Notes under the pieces: generated by a model
What the model saw: only the letters and a program-made list of their open reading frames with translations
The model's database searches: none
What the model was told of the DNA's origin: nothing
Translations under genes and position numbers: made by a program
Part shown: piece after piece, positions 1 to 9,404 of the stretch
Layout: every line of letters starts with the position of its first letter
Position numbering within the stretch: position 1 is the stretch's first letter
Assembly (NCBI GenBank): GCA_035510455.1
Contig: DATKHB010000027.1
Span: forward strand, 3,385-67,384
DNA from: DATKGL01 sp035510455
GTDB taxonomy: Bacteria; Patescibacteriota; Saccharimonadia; Saccharimonadales; UBA4665
Reading direction: 5' to 3'
DNA length: 64,000 nucleotides

Positions 1-1119
1 AGACTTTTTAGCGAAAGTGCTTCAGGCCCGAAATACATAAATACACCCCAGACCATTCTGTATGATAAATCAAGACACGTTTTTGGTCTTCATTTAGCAA
101 AAGAGGCCATCCGGAAAAATAATTTCGTTGTTCTTACCGAGGGTAACTTAGATGTCATCACCAGCCACCAGCTCGGCGTCCGTCAGGTAGTAGCTACTGC
201 CGGTACGGCAATGACAGAACAAAATCTTAAGGCGCTCCGACGTTTTACCAGTGATGTTCGTCTATGCTTTGACTCTGATGATGCTGGGGTAGCGGCCACC
301 ATAAGGGCAATACCGATTGCTAGTAAGGTTGATGTGTCTCTAAGCGTAATTGATTTGAAAGACGCTAAAGATCCCGATGAGCTTATAAAGAAAAATTCTG
401 AGGCTTGGGAGAAAGCCATTAACCAGCCTGAATACGCTGTCGACTGGATAATAAAACATTACCAGCAGAAATTTGATATAACTTCCGCCCAAGGCAAGAA
501 AATGTATAGCGACACCATCATACCCATCATTAAGAATCTAAACGATCAAATCGAACAAGAACACTATATTAAAAAAATTGCCCGTTTGTTAGACGTCAGT
601 CAAGATGCTTTAGAATCGAAAATGCAACTTGGCAATAAGCCCACGCATCGCTATAAGGCTCACCAGACGAGCCCGGATGCAGATACGGATAATCTCGAGA
701 CCATCAAAGCCCAGGATCGTCTACTAGCTTTGACGCTTATGCAACCAAAACTACGTGATTTTATTCTACCGATGAAACAGGAGATGCTGCCTTCGGCTGA
801 TGCTCGCAAATTTCTGCAATTTCTCAAAGCAAACCCAGATTTTGCAGGCGACGTAAACGCTCTGCCGGCGTTGCAGACACTCGCTGATTATGTTAAAATT
901 CTATCATTACAATATGAGACTCTCTATCAAGATATTGATATCTTAGAGTTGCGATATGAGGCAGCGCGCCTCCAAACTCGTCTGATAGAGCATTATGTGA
1001 AGAACCAAAAACGTCAATTAGTCATTGAAATGCAATCTGCCAACGAAACAAAAACAGATACCTTGCTTGAGAAAGTGAAAAATCTAGACAAATTATTAAA
1101 TAATACAAGGGAGGCTTAA
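1..1119 (+). CDS. dnaG: DNA primase DnaG, 5'-truncated by window edge
   Basis: This is the C-terminal 372 residues of DNA primase, which makes the RNA primers for replication. The frame is open from base 1, so the start codon lies upstream of the window. The Toprim core is visible: EGNLDVI (usual EGYMDVI) near 107-127, a GTAMT motif near 202-216, and FDSDDAG near 268-288, whose acidic residues bind metal. The remainder resembles the helicase-interacting C-terminal region of DnaG: helical, charged and poorly conserved. It ends 1 nt before rpoD, giving the dnaG-rpoD order seen in many bacteria (the macromolecular synthesis operon). The zinc-binding domain cannot be assessed. Confidence 0.95.
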   Translation, partial: RLFSESASGPKYINTPQTILYDKSRHVFGLHLAKEAIRKNNFVVLTEGNLDVITSHQLGVRQVVATAGTAMTEQNLKALRRFTSDVRLCFDSDDAGVAATIRAIPIASKVDVSLSVIDLKDAKDPDELIKKNSEAWEKAINQPEYAVDWIIKHYQQKFDITSAQGKKMYSDTIIPIIKNLNDQIEQEHYIKKIARLLDVSQDALESKMQLGNKPTHRYKAHQTSPDADTDNLETIKAQDRLLALTLMQPKLRDFILPMKQEMLPSADARKFLQFLKANPDFAGDVNALPALQTLADYVKILSLQYETLYQDIDILELRYEAARLQTRLIEHYVKNQKRQLVIEMQSANETKTDTLLEKVKNLDKLLNNTREA

Positions 1120-1120
1120 T

Positions 1121-2242
1121 ATGATTCGCGGAAAAAAGCGAGCTGCAAACGCTCCACATGATGCCGAGAATGTTAAACAGCAGTTACTGGCTAAGGCTCG
1201 TAAGGATGGGAAGATTGACCAACAGGAAATTCTTGATGCAATTCCTGAGAAGCCGGAAAATGTTGAAATACTCAATAGTTTATACACCGAGCTAGCTGAC
1301 TCAAATATAGAAGTCACAGCTCCAGAACCCGACACTGGAACATTTGATGATGCCTGGGTGTTAGAAGACAACGAGGAGGTGGTACTAGATGATCAGACGT
1401 ATCTCGATGATATAGCTGATGACTCAGTGCGACTTTACCTGAGAGAAATAGGTAAGATACCGCTTCTTAATGCCGAAGAGGAGCTAGCCCTAGCTCAAAG
1501 GGTGGTTAAGGGCGACAAAGATGCTAAAGATAAAATGGCTGAAGCCAATATGCGTTTAGTAGTCTCGATTGCTAAGCGATATGTAGGAAGAGGCCTAGAT
1601 CTGCTTGATCTGATCCAGGAAGGTAACACCGGGCTACTAAGGGCAGTAGAGAAGTTCGATCCCGACAAAGGATTTAAGTTTTCTACGTATGCCACTTGGT
1701 GGATACGCCAGGCAATAACTCGAGCTATCGCCGACCAGGCTAGGACCATTAGAATCCCAGTACATATGGTGGAAACCATTAACAAACTGCTTCGTACCCA
1801 GCGTCGATTGACCCAAGAATTGAATCGTGAGCCGACTAATGAAGAAATTGCTCAAGCCATGGAGATCGATATCGATAAAGTCGAGCACATCATGAAAATC
1901 AAACAAGACATCTCAAGTCTGGATGCCAGTATCCGTGATGACGAAGAAGAGTCGGTTTTAGCTGATTTTATAGAAGACGAAGATACCATTAGCCCTGAAG
2001 AATCAGCCACCAGCCAGCTCCTTAAAGAACAAGTTAAAGATATGCTTTCGGCCTTAACAGAACGTGAGCAAAAGATACTTAAACTTCGTTTTGGCTTGGA
2101 AGATGGGAAACAGCATACTCTAGAAGAAGTCGGCCAGGAATTTAGCGTTACCCGTGAGCGTATCAGACAGATTGAAGCTAAGGCTCTAGCAAAACTTCGA
2201 AAACATAAAGACGCTAGAAAACTTCACGACTATATTAAATAA
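1121..2242 (+). CDS. rpoD: RNA polymerase primary sigma factor, sigma-70/RpoD
   Basis: This is the housekeeping sigma factor of 373 residues, which directs RNA polymerase to -10/-35 promoters. Region 1.2 starts around residue 103 (DSVRLYLREIGKIPLL). Regions 2.1-2.4 follow (FSTYATWWIRQAITRAIADQ), then region 3 and region 4.2 with the helix-turn-helix (EFSVTRERIRQIEAKAL) before a short tail. The acidic N-terminal part is short, as in small-genome bacteria. The start is the ATG after GGGAGG at 1109-1114, 1 nt downstream of the dnaG stop, so the two genes are almost certainly cotranscribed. The stop overlaps the end of the convergent gene by 8 nt. Confidence 0.97.
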   Translation: MIRGKKRAANAPHDAENVKQQLLAKARKDGKIDQQEILDAIPEKPENVEILNSLYTELADSNIEVTAPEPDTGTFDDAWVLEDNEEVVLDDQTYLDDIADDSVRLYLREIGKIPLLNAEEELALAQRVVKGDKDAKDKMAEANMRLVVSIAKRYVGRGLDLLDLIQEGNTGLLRAVEKFDPDKGFKFSTYATWWIRQAITRAIADQARTIRIPVHMVETINKLLRTQRRLTQELNREPTNEEIAQAMEIDIDKVEHIMKIKQDISSLDASIRDDEEESVLADFIEDEDTISPEESATSQLLKEQVKDMLSALTEREQKILKLRFGLEDGKQHTLEEVGQEFSVTRERIRQIEAKALAKLRKHKDARKLHDYIK

Positions 2243-2795
2243 AACTGATCCGTTGCAATATCTTGTCTAACTTGGTCATTAGCTCTTCAGCCGTTGTCTC
2301 GTTGACTATCGTATAGTCAGCGTTTGCTATAGGACCGCCTTTTTCCAAGTTCTCAATTTCAGCATATTCTCTAGTGCTTATTTCTTGATCCGTAAGGGGT
2401 CTTTCTGGCCGATTGGCTAGACGCTCATGCCTGACGTTTCTTGGAGCGGCTATTGCTATAAAACATACCTTGTCGCCAAAGTGATTCTTAAATTCCTTAT
2501 ACTCGGACCAGCTATATAGCCCGTCGGCTACAACTCTGCTATTTGTCTTAAGGAGCTCATCTATCTCTGGGATTATGCGTTTAGCCAGGGCGCCCAAACC
2601 CTCTTTCTCTCTGAATTCCTCGCGAACAATTTTCTCGTGTTCCTCACTGGTCTTCCCGTATCGCCTAACAGTCTCTTTTACGACTATACCACCGAAATAG
2701 ACTGAAGGGATACTCTTAGCTTCCAGATAACTTACGCAAGAACTTTTACCTGCGCCAGGCATACCAACGAAAACGACAACAGCAGTCTTTTGCAT
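2235..2795 (-). CDS. UPF0200/dephospho-CoA kinase-like P-loop kinase
   Basis: This P-loop NTPase has 186 residues and a Walker A motif, GMPGAGKSS, at residues 11-19. It also has an Arg/Pro-rich lid (RPERPLTDQEISTREYAE) and a C-terminal segment ending in ANADYTIVN. That layout matches the UPF0200/dephospho-CoA-kinase-like family, which is best known from archaea. A nucleotide or cofactor kinase role is inferred, and the substrate cannot be named. It is convergent with rpoD. Upstream on the minus strand, TACACT (2802-2807) lies 6 nt before the ATG with no ribosome binding site, so a leaderless transcript is likely. Confidence 0.75.
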   Translation of the reverse strand: MQKTAVVVFVGMPGAGKSSCVSYLEAKSIPSVYFGGIVVKETVRRYGKTSEEHEKIVREEFREKEGLGALAKRIIPEIDELLKTNSRVVADGLYSWSEYKEFKNHFGDKVCFIAIAAPRNVRHERLANRPERPLTDQEISTREYAEIENLEKGGPIANADYTIVNETTAEELMTKLDKILQRISFI

Positions 2796-2863
2796 TACAA
2801 TAGTGTACTAAATGATCGATAAATTATTAAATAGGACTAAGCCTGTTGGTTTATACTGAATTT

Positions 2864-5530
2864 ATGAAGGAGTCAACACCGAGGAAACGGTTTGCAATTA
2901 TTGATGGTAAAAGTGTCTTTTATCGCGGTTATTATGCAATGCCCGATCTTAGTACAAACGATGGTACTCCAACTGGTGGAGTTTTCGGGTTTTCGGTCAT
3001 GGCTCTGGAAGTCATCAAGCGTCTTAAGCCCGATTATGTAGCGGTCGCCTGGGACAAGCCGAAGACTAATATACGCAAGCGCTTAGCTCTATATCCACAG
3101 TATAAAGCTGGACGAAAACCTGCTCCACCGGATTTTTATACTCAGATACCGATACTTCATGAAGTGCTGGTGGCTTTTGGATGGCCCCTATATGAACTTG
3201 ATGACTACGAGGCTGACGATATTATGGGGACGCTTGCTAAACAGGCTCAGGAAAAAAATATCGAAACACTTTTAATAACCTCTGACCTGGACGTTTTACA
3301 GTTAGTCGGGCCCCTAACTAAAGCCTACCTGTTAAAAAAAGGATTGAGCAATATAGAACTTTATAGCCCCGAAAGCTTCGAGGCAAAATATACCATTAAA
3401 GCCGACCAGTTTTTAGACCTAAAGGCCTTAAAAGGGGATAGCTCGGACAATATTCCTGGTGTCCCGGGGATTGGCGAGAAAACAGCTATCCAATTACTTA
3501 AAGAATACAAGACACTAGACGGTGTATATCAGAACCTTGATCTCATCTCGAATTCTGTTAAGAAAAAATTAGAAGACAATAAAGAGCTAGCATACTTAAG
3601 TAAAAAAATAGGTGCTATCTGGACCGATGCACCTATCAAGTTGAAAATCAGCGAGATTGACGGCAGTACTTGTAATCCCAAGCTCATCCAAAGTATTTTT
3701 CAGAAACTAGAGTTTCGAACTCTAGCACGCCAACTGCCAGAAATCATGCAAGTAGATATTTCTGATGATCCAACGCTAGCTACTTACCAATCGGCCAAGA
3801 ATATTTCTAATAAAGTTATAGATTCAGATAAAAAATTAGATGACTTTGAGTTACCGCCGACCAAAGAACTTATTATTCATAGCCGCTCAGCAGATTCTCA
3901 CGGACGGCGGCCTTTACTTCTGATAATCTCGCCTAAGCCGGGGACGGTCTATACCTTTGATCTAAGCAAGCTGGACGCTAAGGCGCTTGGCGCCAAGCTT
4001 AAATCAGTCCTAGAAGACCCCAAAATTGGCAAAGTTGGCTACGACCTTAAGTATTCAATCGAGGTTTTGTTAAGTATAGGTATTGAAATGTACCCAGTGG
4101 CTCACGACGTCTTAATCGCCGCCTTTATCCTAAATAGCCTGAGGCGCGAGCAGACACTGACTGAACTTGCTCAATCTGACTTAGGTTACCGAGGATCGTC
4201 ACTGGACGAACTATCAGAAAAAGAGCTTCAGGACCGAGCTGGAGAAGTAACCGACATCATAAACAAGCTCTTCAAACAACAAACCGACCAACTGTCCAAA
4301 ATTCCTAAACTTCCAGAATTAGCCGAGAAGATTGACTGGCCAGTTATACCAGTATTAGCTCATATGGAATATGCTGGCATAAAACTTGATGTTGGATACC
4401 TAAATAGGTTTTCCGAAGAAGTCGATGACCTTATTTCTGATCTCGAGCAACAGATCTATGGCTATGCCAACAGGGAATTTAATATCGGATCGCCCCAGCA
4501 GCTGGCAGAAATCCTGTTTGACGTTTTAGAGCTATCAAAAGCCGGCATTAAAAAAGGTAAGAACGGCTTTAGCACTGCCGCCCGTGAACTTGATAAATTG
4601 AGAGGGACTCATCCGATAATTGATCTAATCACTCAATATCGAGAAGTCACTAAACTTAAGAACACTTATATTGATAGCCTGCCAAAATTAGTTGATGAAA
4701 ACAGTCGCGTTCATACTAGTTTTAATCTTACAATTGCCCAAACCGGGCGATTAAGCTCAACTGACCCGAATCTCCAGAATATTCCGGTTAGAACCGAGCT
4801 AGGGAAGAGAATTCGTACAGCCTTTATCGCCGGTGATGGCCATAAGCTCGTGAGCGCCGATTATTCGCAGTTTGAACTCCGTTTAGCGGCCGTTTTGGCC
4901 AAGGACCAAGATCTAATAGATCTATTTAATCAAGACGCAGACATTCACACTACTACGGCTGCACAAATTTACAACCGAGAACCTGAAGATGTGACCAAAC
5001 AGATGCGGCGGGCTGCTAAGGTAGTTAACTTTGGTGTTTTGTACGGTATGAGCTCGCACGGATTAAGCGCAGCCACCGGCATGAGTTACGATCAGTCCAG
5101 CCATTTCATTGAAAATTTTTTCGAGCTTCGTAAACCACTACTCGATTATCTAAATAAACTTAAAGAACGGGCCAAAAAAGACGGCTATATAGCGGACATG
5201 TTTGGCCGTAGGCGGCCAATGCCGGACATACACTCCAGTAACTTTGTAGTACGATCAGCAGCCGAAAGAGCTGCCATAAATATGCCAATACAAGGGACTG
5301 AAGCTGATTTGATGAAGCTAGCAATGACCGATGTATATAAAAAAATGTCTGGTGAGTTTCCAAAAGCCGTTATGCTACTACAGATTCACGATTCGATTTT
5401 AGTTGAGTGCCTGAGCGAGGACGCCGGTAACGTAGCTGCCTTGCTTAAGAAATCAATGGAGGGTATCTACAAACTTCCGGTTAAACTCACTGTTGATACT
5501 TACATTGGTGATAATTGGGGAGAGTTATAG
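2864..5530 (+). CDS. polA: DNA polymerase I
   Basis: This is family A DNA polymerase of 888 residues, which acts in Okazaki fragment processing and excision repair. The order is an N-terminal 5'-3' exonuclease/flap domain (AIIDGKSVFYRGYYAM, then EADDIMGTLA and GDSSDNIPGVPGIGEKTA), a central 3'-5' exonuclease-like domain, and the polymerase with motif A (SADYSQFELRLAA), motif B (RRAAKVVNFGVLYGM) and motif C (QIHDSILVE). The central domain lacks a recognisable D-x-E pair and its second motif reads GYDLKYS where an Asp is expected, so proofreading is probably lost. I chose the ATG at 2864 because TATACT (2852-2857) lies 6 nt before it. A TTG at 2846 would add six residues. Confidence 0.96.
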   Translation: MKESTPRKRFAIIDGKSVFYRGYYAMPDLSTNDGTPTGGVFGFSVMALEVIKRLKPDYVAVAWDKPKTNIRKRLALYPQYKAGRKPAPPDFYTQIPILHEVLVAFGWPLYELDDYEADDIMGTLAKQAQEKNIETLLITSDLDVLQLVGPLTKAYLLKKGLSNIELYSPESFEAKYTIKADQFLDLKALKGDSSDNIPGVPGIGEKTAIQLLKEYKTLDGVYQNLDLISNSVKKKLEDNKELAYLSKKIGAIWTDAPIKLKISEIDGSTCNPKLIQSIFQKLEFRTLARQLPEIMQVDISDDPTLATYQSAKNISNKVIDSDKKLDDFELPPTKELIIHSRSADSHGRRPLLLIISPKPGTVYTFDLSKLDAKALGAKLKSVLEDPKIGKVGYDLKYSIEVLLSIGIEMYPVAHDVLIAAFILNSLRREQTLTELAQSDLGYRGSSLDELSEKELQDRAGEVTDIINKLFKQQTDQLSKIPKLPELAEKIDWPVIPVLAHMEYAGIKLDVGYLNRFSEEVDDLISDLEQQIYGYANREFNIGSPQQLAEILFDVLELSKAGIKKGKNGFSTAARELDKLRGTHPIIDLITQYREVTKLKNTYIDSLPKLVDENSRVHTSFNLTIAQTGRLSSTDPNLQNIPVRTELGKRIRTAFIAGDGHKLVSADYSQFELRLAAVLAKDQDLIDLFNQDADIHTTTAAQIYNREPEDVTKQMRRAAKVVNFGVLYGMSSHGLSAATGMSYDQSSHFIENFFELRKPLLDYLNKLKERAKKDGYIADMFGRRRPMPDIHSSNFVVRSAAERAAINMPIQGTEADLMKLAMTDVYKKMSGEFPKAVMLLQIHDSILVECLSEDAGNVAALLKKSMEGIYKLPVKLTVDTYIGDNWGEL

Positions 5531-5579
5531 TAGTCGCCCTCAAATAAATTTACCGGACTACTATTACACTTAACACAAA

Positions 5580-6281
5580 ATGAAGAGGGAAATTGAAATA
5601 AAATACCTGCTAAAAAATGAGCTGGAGCGGAATAAACTAGTCGCAAACCTTCAAAATAAGTACCCAAAGCTTATACATAAAGGTCCTCAACCCATAAAAA
5701 GCTATTATTACGAGAATAACCCCACTAAGAAACAGGTGCTGAGAGCCGCCTCTGTCTTGTTAAATGAGAAAGAAAGAATAGAAGAACTAGAAAACGTAAT
5801 TAATAACAGCGAGGAATTTGTGGTTAGATGCCGCTCACTTAGTGACAACGTCTCCTTTGCGGTTAAGGGGGCTTCGGCCGGCAAAGATCCCTTGCACGCT
5901 GAAAACAGACTGGAGTTCGAAGCTCCATTACTTAAAAGTCTGGACGAAGTAAACCGTATATTTCAGGAAGCAGGGCTAAAAATCGTTTCCAGATGGTCAG
6001 GCGTTAGGGATTCGTATTCGCTTGACGGCACAATAAACGCGGAACTAGAATTCATGTCTGGTTATGGTTATAAGGTGGAGCTTGAAATCCTGATCAATGA
6101 CGGTGAATCTATAAGTTCTGCAACTGAAAAATTAAATGAGCTTGCGAAGGTGCTAGTTCTGGTTAAAGCTAAAGCCGGATTGCTTGCTAATATGTACGAA
6201 TACTATAACGCAAATTGGCAGCAATATTTTGATACCTCCAAAGTGTTTAATGATAAAACCTGGAAAACACTTGGGAGATAA
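5580..6281 (+). CDS. CYTH domain protein (class IV adenylate cyclase / triphosphatase-like)
   Basis: This protein has 233 residues and begins with the CYTH signature EIEIKYLL, whose alternating acidic and lysine residues coordinate metal and triphosphate. Downstream come the charged strand segments of a triphosphate tunnel (FVVRCRSL, VSFAVKGAS, ENRLEFEA, KVELEIL). Known CYTH enzymes are class IV adenylate cyclases, thiamine triphosphatases and inorganic triphosphatases; the sequence does not decide among them. No CHAD domain is fused. It follows polA by 49 nt. TACACT at 5565-5570 lies 9 nt before the ATG, which suggests its own near-leaderless promoter. A Crp-type regulator at 23342-23992 makes a cAMP role conceivable but unproven. 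Confidence 0.75.
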   Translation: MKREIEIKYLLKNELERNKLVANLQNKYPKLIHKGPQPIKSYYYENNPTKKQVLRAASVLLNEKERIEELENVINNSEEFVVRCRSLSDNVSFAVKGASAGKDPLHAENRLEFEAPLLKSLDEVNRIFQEAGLKIVSRWSGVRDSYSLDGTINAELEFMSGYGYKVELEILINDGESISSATEKLNELAKVLVLVKAKAGLLANMYEYYNANWQQYFDTSKVFNDKTWKTLGR

Positions 6282-6381
6282 ACCAACACACATGGCGTGA
6301 AGTTAATATCCTGTTAGATAGTTGTAAAATTAAACAATATATGATATTATATCGACTGTAATAAGGTAGGTTTATAGATAC

Positions 6382-6948
6382 ATGCGTTTTATCATCGGGC
6401 TACTTATAGCGATAGGTCTAATTGTGCTTGTATTTGTATTGATCTTAAAAAGTTTTGGTAGCCATAATACCAGTCCAAACATTCCACAGCCACTAACATC
6501 GTATTCCAGCACTAATACTCAAGTGGAGATGACTATCACTGGCCCAATAGTTAATGATCAAAATTACCAGTCGGTCCAAGTTATAGTTGGCCAGAGCCAG
6601 GCTCAGATTAATGTTCTGCAGGGCTATTTGGGGACGGTTACGACCACCAAGTCATATCCAAATAATCAAACTGCCTATCTATATTTTCTAAGTGCGTTGG
6701 AAAATGCCGGTTATACTGATGGGACTTCAAACGCAAGGCCTAACTCAATTCTTGGACTTTGTCCATTCGGCGAGCATTATCAGCTTGAAGTTAATAAGGG
6801 CAGTTCTACGGTGCAGAATTATTGGGCTGATTCATGTAACGACAAAGCAGAGACCTTCAAGGGTAATATAAACTCTGTAATCCAATTGTTTACGAATCAG
6901 ATACCAGAGTATAGTCAGATTACTCAAAACATTACTTTCGTACAGTAA
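6382..6948 (+). CDS. Hypothetical protein with N-terminal membrane anchor
   Basis: I do not recognise this 188-residue protein. The N-terminus is one strongly hydrophobic helix (residues 3-24, FIIGLLIAIGLIVLVFVLIL) without a lipobox. It is followed by a Ser/Asn/Thr-rich linker and a soluble domain of about 130 residues presumably outside the membrane. Two cysteines (in LGLCPFGE and DSCND) could form a disulfide, which fits an exported location. An A/T-rich region with TATATC-like elements precedes it, and GGTAGG at 6366-6371 may serve as a weak ribosome binding site. It is convergent with the DciA-like gene. Confidence 0.7.
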   Translation: MRFIIGLLIAIGLIVLVFVLILKSFGSHNTSPNIPQPLTSYSSTNTQVEMTITGPIVNDQNYQSVQVIVGQSQAQINVLQGYLGTVTTTKSYPNNQTAYLYFLSALENAGYTDGTSNARPNSILGLCPFGEHYQLEVNKGSSTVQNYWADSCNDKAETFKGNINSVIQLFTNQIPEYSQITQNITFVQ

Positions 6949-6979
6949 GTTATCCTGACTTAAGAGTTGCCCAACGGTC

Positions 6980-7225
6980 CTATCCAATATCGCCAGTACG
7001 GAACACTAGTTTTTTATCGGTGTGAGCGGCTGACTGCAGTTGCCTGGTGTTAAGACGCAGTGCATTCGCTAATGATGAGCTGGGAGCGGTTATTATTATC
7101 GTAGACTTTTGAGAAACGACCATCACTGAGCTATTAAAGTTGTTTTTGACGTATTTTCTTATGGCGTTATTCTCTGGCGGCTCGGATACTTGCTTGTTGC
7201 TTAAAATATCGTTGATAGAATCCAT
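6980..7225 (-). CDS. Short DUF721/DciA-like protein
   Basis: This 81-residue protein has its conserved core at residues 35-79: VMVVSQKSTIIITAPSSSL, then ANALRLNTRQLQ, and an ending of the LVFRTGD type. This resembles the DUF721/DciA fold (strand, 'ssswa-eL-k..L' helix, strand with FR.G). DciA loads the replicative helicase DnaB in bacteria that lack DnaC. The assignment rests on short motifs and is tentative. The gene is divergent from mutM with only 30 nt between the two start codons. Its own -10 element TATAAT (7232-7237, minus strand) lies 6 nt before the ATG. Confidence 0.5.
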   Translation of the reverse strand: MDSINDILSNKQVSEPPENNAIRKYVKNNFNSSVMVVSQKSTIIITAPSSSLANALRLNTRQLQSAAHTDKKLVFRTGDIG

Positions 7226-7255
7226 TACCCTATTATAGCTGATACAATATGAGTT
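7226..7255. promoter_or_regulatory. Divergent leaderless promoters of the DciA-like gene and mutM
   Basis: Only 30 nt separate the two start codons. On the minus strand TATAAT occupies 7232-7237, 6 nt from the ATG. On the plus strand TGaTACAAT has its -10 core at 7243-7248, 7 nt from the mutM ATG. Neither gene has space for a ribosome binding site, so both transcripts should begin at or within a few bases of their start codon, and the polymerase footprints must exclude each other. Confidence 0.7.
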
Positions 7256-8131
7256 ATGCCGGAGTTACCAGAGGTAGAAACTATTAGAAATGGCCTAAAT
7301 AAATTATTAATTGGCCGTCAAATATCCAAGGTTGATTATGATTGGGACAAAAGTTTTCCCAATTCTACCGAGGATGTGGCCCGCTTTTTAATTGGCTCAC
7401 GCGTAATTAGTATTAGTCGTCGGGCTAAAGTTCTGATTATTGATCTTGATAGCAGATACAGTTTAGTTATTCATTTAAAAATGACTGGTCAGTTAGTGTT
7501 TCGCGGTGAACAAAATTTCGGCGCTGGCCACCCAACGAAATCATTAGTTGAGGCCTTACCAGATAGATCAACGCGCGTGACTTTTGGATTTAGCGATAGC
7601 AGTAAGCTGTTTTTTAACGACCAGCGAAAATTTGGCTGGGTACGCCTGTTGCCAACTGCTGAAGTCCCAAACATTGATTTTATGAAGAAACTGGGACCCG
7701 AACCGCTATCGGCTGATTTTACCCCACACCAGTTCATTAGCCGTCTACGGCGCCGTCCTAAAAGCAATATAAAGGCGGTTCTACTAGATCAGAATATTAT
7801 CGCTGGGGTTGGTAATATTTACGCTGATGAATCACTATGGGGAGCTCGTATTCATCCCCAGACACTAGTGGCCACTTTATCTGAGCAGAAAATGAAAGAT
7901 TTATTTAAGGAGTTACGGTTTGTGCTTAATCTGTCTATTGAAAAAGGCGGCTCTACTGATCGCAATTATGTTGATGCCGAAGGCAAGAAGGGCAGTTATC
8001 TAAGCTTTGCTAGAGTATTCAGACGTGAAGGCCAGCCGTGTCCCCGTTGTTCAGAAAAGATTATTAAAATCAGGGTTGTGGGGCGCGGGACTCACCTATG
8101 TCCTCGTTGCCAGAAAGTGCGGAAACCATGA
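7256..8131 (+). CDS. mutM: Formamidopyrimidine-DNA glycosylase (Fpg/MutM)
   Basis: This base-excision repair enzyme (291 residues) removes 8-oxoguanine and ring-opened purines and nicks at the abasic site. It starts with MPELPEVETIRNGL, so Pro2 would be the Schiff-base nucleophile and Glu3 the catalytic acid. It carries the conserved LKMTGQL segment with the catalytic lysine. The helix-two-turn-helix contains LLDQNIIAGVGNIYADE. A C-terminal zinc finger has two CPRC pairs (around residues 262 and 282). All catalytic elements are present. It overlaps holA by ATGA and is probably cotranscribed with it. Confidence 0.97.
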   Translation: MPELPEVETIRNGLNKLLIGRQISKVDYDWDKSFPNSTEDVARFLIGSRVISISRRAKVLIIDLDSRYSLVIHLKMTGQLVFRGEQNFGAGHPTKSLVEALPDRSTRVTFGFSDSSKLFFNDQRKFGWVRLLPTAEVPNIDFMKKLGPEPLSADFTPHQFISRLRRRPKSNIKAVLLDQNIIAGVGNIYADESLWGARIHPQTLVATLSEQKMKDLFKELRFVLNLSIEKGGSTDRNYVDAEGKKGSYLSFARVFRREGQPCPRCSEKIIKIRVVGRGTHLCPRCQKVRKP

Positions 8132-9048
8132 CCATCACCCTAACTGGTCCTAACGACTTCATGCGACAGCAAAAACTGCAAAGCCTAATTGCCGATTTTG
8201 TCAGTCAATACAGCGATATGGCAATCGAACGCCTAGACGGAGAAGAGTCTGATGGAGCGCGCATCAAAGAGAGCATCGAGAGCCTACCGTTTTTAACTAC
8301 TAAAAAGATGGTAGTGCTGCGCCAACCGAGCAAAAATAAAGAATTTCAAGACAATATCGACCAGTGTTTGGATGAATTACCGACGACAACAGACCTTATT
8401 ATCGTGGAGCCTAAATTGGATAAAAGGCTGAGTTATTACAAGGTTCTAAAGAAAAAAACTAATCTTTTGGAATATGACGAGCCGAATTTAAACGATGCTG
8501 CTAAATGGCTGATTTCTCAGGCCGATAAGCTTGGCGGTAAGTTAAGCCCCACTAACGCTCAACTATTAATTAATCGAGTCGGCTTGAGCCAAGCAGTTCT
8601 AGCCAATGAACTCGCTAAGTTAATTATTCATAATCCGGATGTTACGCTAAACGATATTGAGCTTTTGACCGAGCCTACGCCTCAGAGCACCATTTTTGAA
8701 CTAATTGATTCGGCCTTTAGCGGCGACAGACAGAAAATGCTTGCCCTATACCAAGAACAAAGGCTACTTAAAGTTGAACCACAACAGATTATCGCGCTTC
8801 TAACCTGGCAGTTCCATGTCATGGCGCTTATTAAAGAGTCTGCCGGCAAATCTTCTCAAACCATAGCTGACCAAACCAAACTGAACCCTTATGTTGTCTC
8901 AAAGAACATAAGGATAGTTAAAGAGTTATCGAGCGGGAGTCTAAAGAGAATGATACACGAGCTTTTGGTTTTAGATATGGACCTAAAATCGAAGTCTATT
9001 GATCCGGATGAGGCGCTCCAGCAATATCTTATTTCGCTCAGTAAATAA
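8128..9048 (+). CDS. holA: DNA polymerase III delta subunit
   Basis: This is the clamp-loader delta subunit of 306 residues, which opens the beta clamp and loads it onto primed DNA. Recognisable segments are the N-terminal degenerate AAA+ region (MTITLTGPNDFMRQQKL), LPFLTTKKMVVL around residue 48, a DLIIVEP strand and the C-terminal helical collar domain (QQIIALLTWQFHVM). I chose the ATG at 8128, which overlaps the mutM stop in the classic ATGA arrangement. The in-frame ATG at 8098 would overlap mutM by 34 nt. It converges on rpsT with a 2-nt gap. Confidence 0.9.
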   Translation: MTITLTGPNDFMRQQKLQSLIADFVSQYSDMAIERLDGEESDGARIKESIESLPFLTTKKMVVLRQPSKNKEFQDNIDQCLDELPTTTDLIIVEPKLDKRLSYYKVLKKKTNLLEYDEPNLNDAAKWLISQADKLGGKLSPTNAQLLINRVGLSQAVLANELAKLIIHNPDVTLNDIELLTEPTPQSTIFELIDSAFSGDRQKMLALYQEQRLLKVEPQQIIALLTWQFHVMALIKESAGKSSQTIADQTKLNPYVVSKNIRIVKELSSGSLKRMIHELLVLDMDLKSKSIDPDEALQQYLISLSK

Positions 9049-9050
9049 TA

Positions 9051-9404
9051 CTATTTTTTGCTAGCTGTTTTCTTCGTAGCCGGTTTTTTCTTGGCAACGG
9101 GTTTCTTGGCGGTAGTCTTCTTAGCTTTAGATACAGCTGCCGTGCTTGCAGCCTTAGCAACTTTTGCTAACTGGCGTTTTTTGCGGGCGATTTTGTTTTT
9201 GTGCATGATATTTTTTTTGCCAGCTTTGTCTAGTTCGCTTTGAGCCTTAGAAAGGGCAGAACTAACTTTCTTTTTGTCGGCACTATCTAAAGTGGCGTGG
9301 AACGCTTTAACAACCGTTCGAAGAGAACGCTTAGTCTTGCTGTTTCTGGCTGCTGCTTTACGAGTAACTTTGACTCTTTTCTTAGCAGATTTGATTATCG
9401 GCAT
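9051..9404 (-). CDS. rpsT: 30S ribosomal protein S20 with Ala/Lys-rich tail
   Basis: This is ribosomal protein bS20, which binds 16S rRNA. Residues 1-85 match the family (MPIIKSAKKRVKVTRKAAAR, then KKNIMHKNKIARKKRQLAKV). Beyond that, a tail of about 30 residues made of TTAKKPVAKKKPATKK-type repeats brings the length to 117, against about 85-90 usually. Such histone-like tails can bind nucleic acid without structure. The gene is monocistronic and convergent with holA. Confidence 0.95.
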   Translation of the reverse strand: MPIIKSAKKRVKVTRKAAARNSKTKRSLRTVVKAFHATLDSADKKKVSSALSKAQSELDKAGKKNIMHKNKIARKKRQLAKVAKAASTAAVSKAKKTTAKKPVAKKKPATKKTASKK

